Origin: Bacteroidota bacterium
GTDB lineage: Bacteria; Bacteroidota; Bacteroidia; Chitinophagales; Chitinophagaceae
Assembly: GCA_018266575.1 (NCBI GenBank)
Contig: JAFEAE010000024.1
Span: 1 to 64,000 of the forward strand
Direction: 5' to 3'
Length of the DNA stretch: 64,000 nucleotides
How positions within the stretch are numbered: the stretch's first letter is position 1; each line of letters starts with the position of its first letter. The translations under genes were made by a program, and so were the position numbers. Under the pieces are notes generated by a model, which made no database searches, was not told where the DNA came from, and saw only the letters and a program-made list of their open reading frames with translations. Below are positions 63,582-64,000 of the stretch, in pieces.

Positions 63582-63869
63582 TTATTTGAAAGGGGCGATA
63601 ACGACCTTAATCCCTCTGTTTGGAGAATTTGCCCAATCCAGAAGTATGTTACTGTCAATTGATGTATATACATCTTTTTGTGAAGGATCTTCCGGAAGAT
63701 TTTTCATGGGCACTAACATGAGGTAGTGAGGTTCCATATAATCAAGCCTGTTGTCCATTGTCACACCTTTGACTTGTACGTAGTGAAATCCTTTTTCTTT
63801 TAGCCGCTGCAGGCTTTCAACCGTAAGAGTTATGAAAGAACGTATATTTTCTGAAGTTTGTTTTTTCAA
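63582..63869 (-). CDS. Hypothetical small protein
   Basis: The protein has 95 residues. The longest frame begins with TTG at 63869 (MKKQTSENIRSF). It is soluble, with a basic first half and an acidic middle. No family was recognised. The N-terminus could be further downstream, since no ATG lies near the chosen start. Confidence 0.55.
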   Translation of the reverse strand: MKKQTSENIRSFITLTVESLQRLKEKGFHYVQVKGVTMDNRLDYMEPHYLMLVPMKNLPEDPSQKDVYTSIDSNILLDWANSPNRGIKVVIAPFK

Positions 63870-64000
63870 CCGGGATTTTTGTGGGATAAAAAGTAACTAC
63901 CTCTTCAATGTAAAAAAGTAAAGCTATTTGGTAAATCGAAGCGACGTTGTAACTATTATCACTTCAAAAAGTGATTTTTATCAATTTTTGAAACGACTAT

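Overview
The window looks like a chromosome segment of a member of Bacteroidota, most probably Chitinophagaceae or a relative. This rests on AT-rich DNA, type IX secretion (T9SS) C-terminal domains of both type A and type B, a TonB-dependent receptor with an N-terminal carboxypeptidase-D-like domain, a PVC-type cytochrome fused to a beta-propeller, LytTR/LytS-type signalling, GMC oxidoreductase and DUF1080 genes, FtsX-type permeases with an N-terminal prefix, and weak Shine-Dalgarno sequences. There is no phage, plasmid, CRISPR array or transposase gene. One tRNA (Pro, CGG anticodon) lies at the left end.

Layout. 1-11.4 kb: tRNA-Pro, an SDR oxidoreductase, a serine beta-lactamase-like hydrolase, a DoxX-like membrane protein, a T9SS type B surface protein, a siderophore-type TonB receptor, an exported M20 peptidase, a lipoprotein and a START-like lipid-binding protein. 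11.9-18.0 kb: a minus-strand run with a GMC oxidoreductase, a Tat-exported TIM-barrel isomerase and a DUF1080 (3-keto-disaccharide hydrolase) protein; together these suggest periplasmic 3-keto-glycoside breakdown. 18-32 kb: a small secreted protein, a T9SS type A protein, a membrane protein, a radical SAM enzyme, an EamA exporter, an SDR, a TonB-like protein, FolC, then a minus-strand run of ABC ATPase, FKBP, YfiT/DinB and Nudix, followed by TsaD and TrmN6. 32.3-34.3 kb: nagB-nagA for glucosamine-6-phosphate use. 34.5-43.5 kb: a stress block with two double-domain universal stress proteins flanking an OmpR-type response regulator/histidine kinase pair, an MscS-type channel, and divergently gpsA plus a fused HAD phosphatase/GT20 synthase. 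That fusion looks like a bifunctional glucosylglycerol-phosphate synthase/phosphatase, and gpsA would supply its glycerol-3-phosphate, giving a compatible-solute cassette opposite an osmotic release valve. 43.7-53 kb: a GH5-like glycosidase, a large PVC-type cytochrome lipoprotein, an unknown protein, a proline-iminopeptidase-like lipoprotein, an SGNH hydrolase and a small unknown. 53-64 kb: an FtsX-type ABC permease, a lipoprotein, a LytS-like kinase with its LytTR regulator, a porin, a TolB-like/TPR membrane protein and a small unknown.

The most unusual non-coding content is in the intergenic spacers. At least six copies of a dispersed repeat share flanks but carry different central modules: one palindrome, an unrelated palindrome, or a short non-palindromic segment. 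A separate fold-back element of about 170 bp with 19-bp terminal inverted repeats sits between 20-bp direct repeats at 48760-48969 and interrupts one of these copies. A third class is long hairpins made of short phrase-like units in gaps between co-oriented genes.

No database search was possible. Product names come from motifs and family recognition, and several start codons were moved downstream from the longest possible reading frame.
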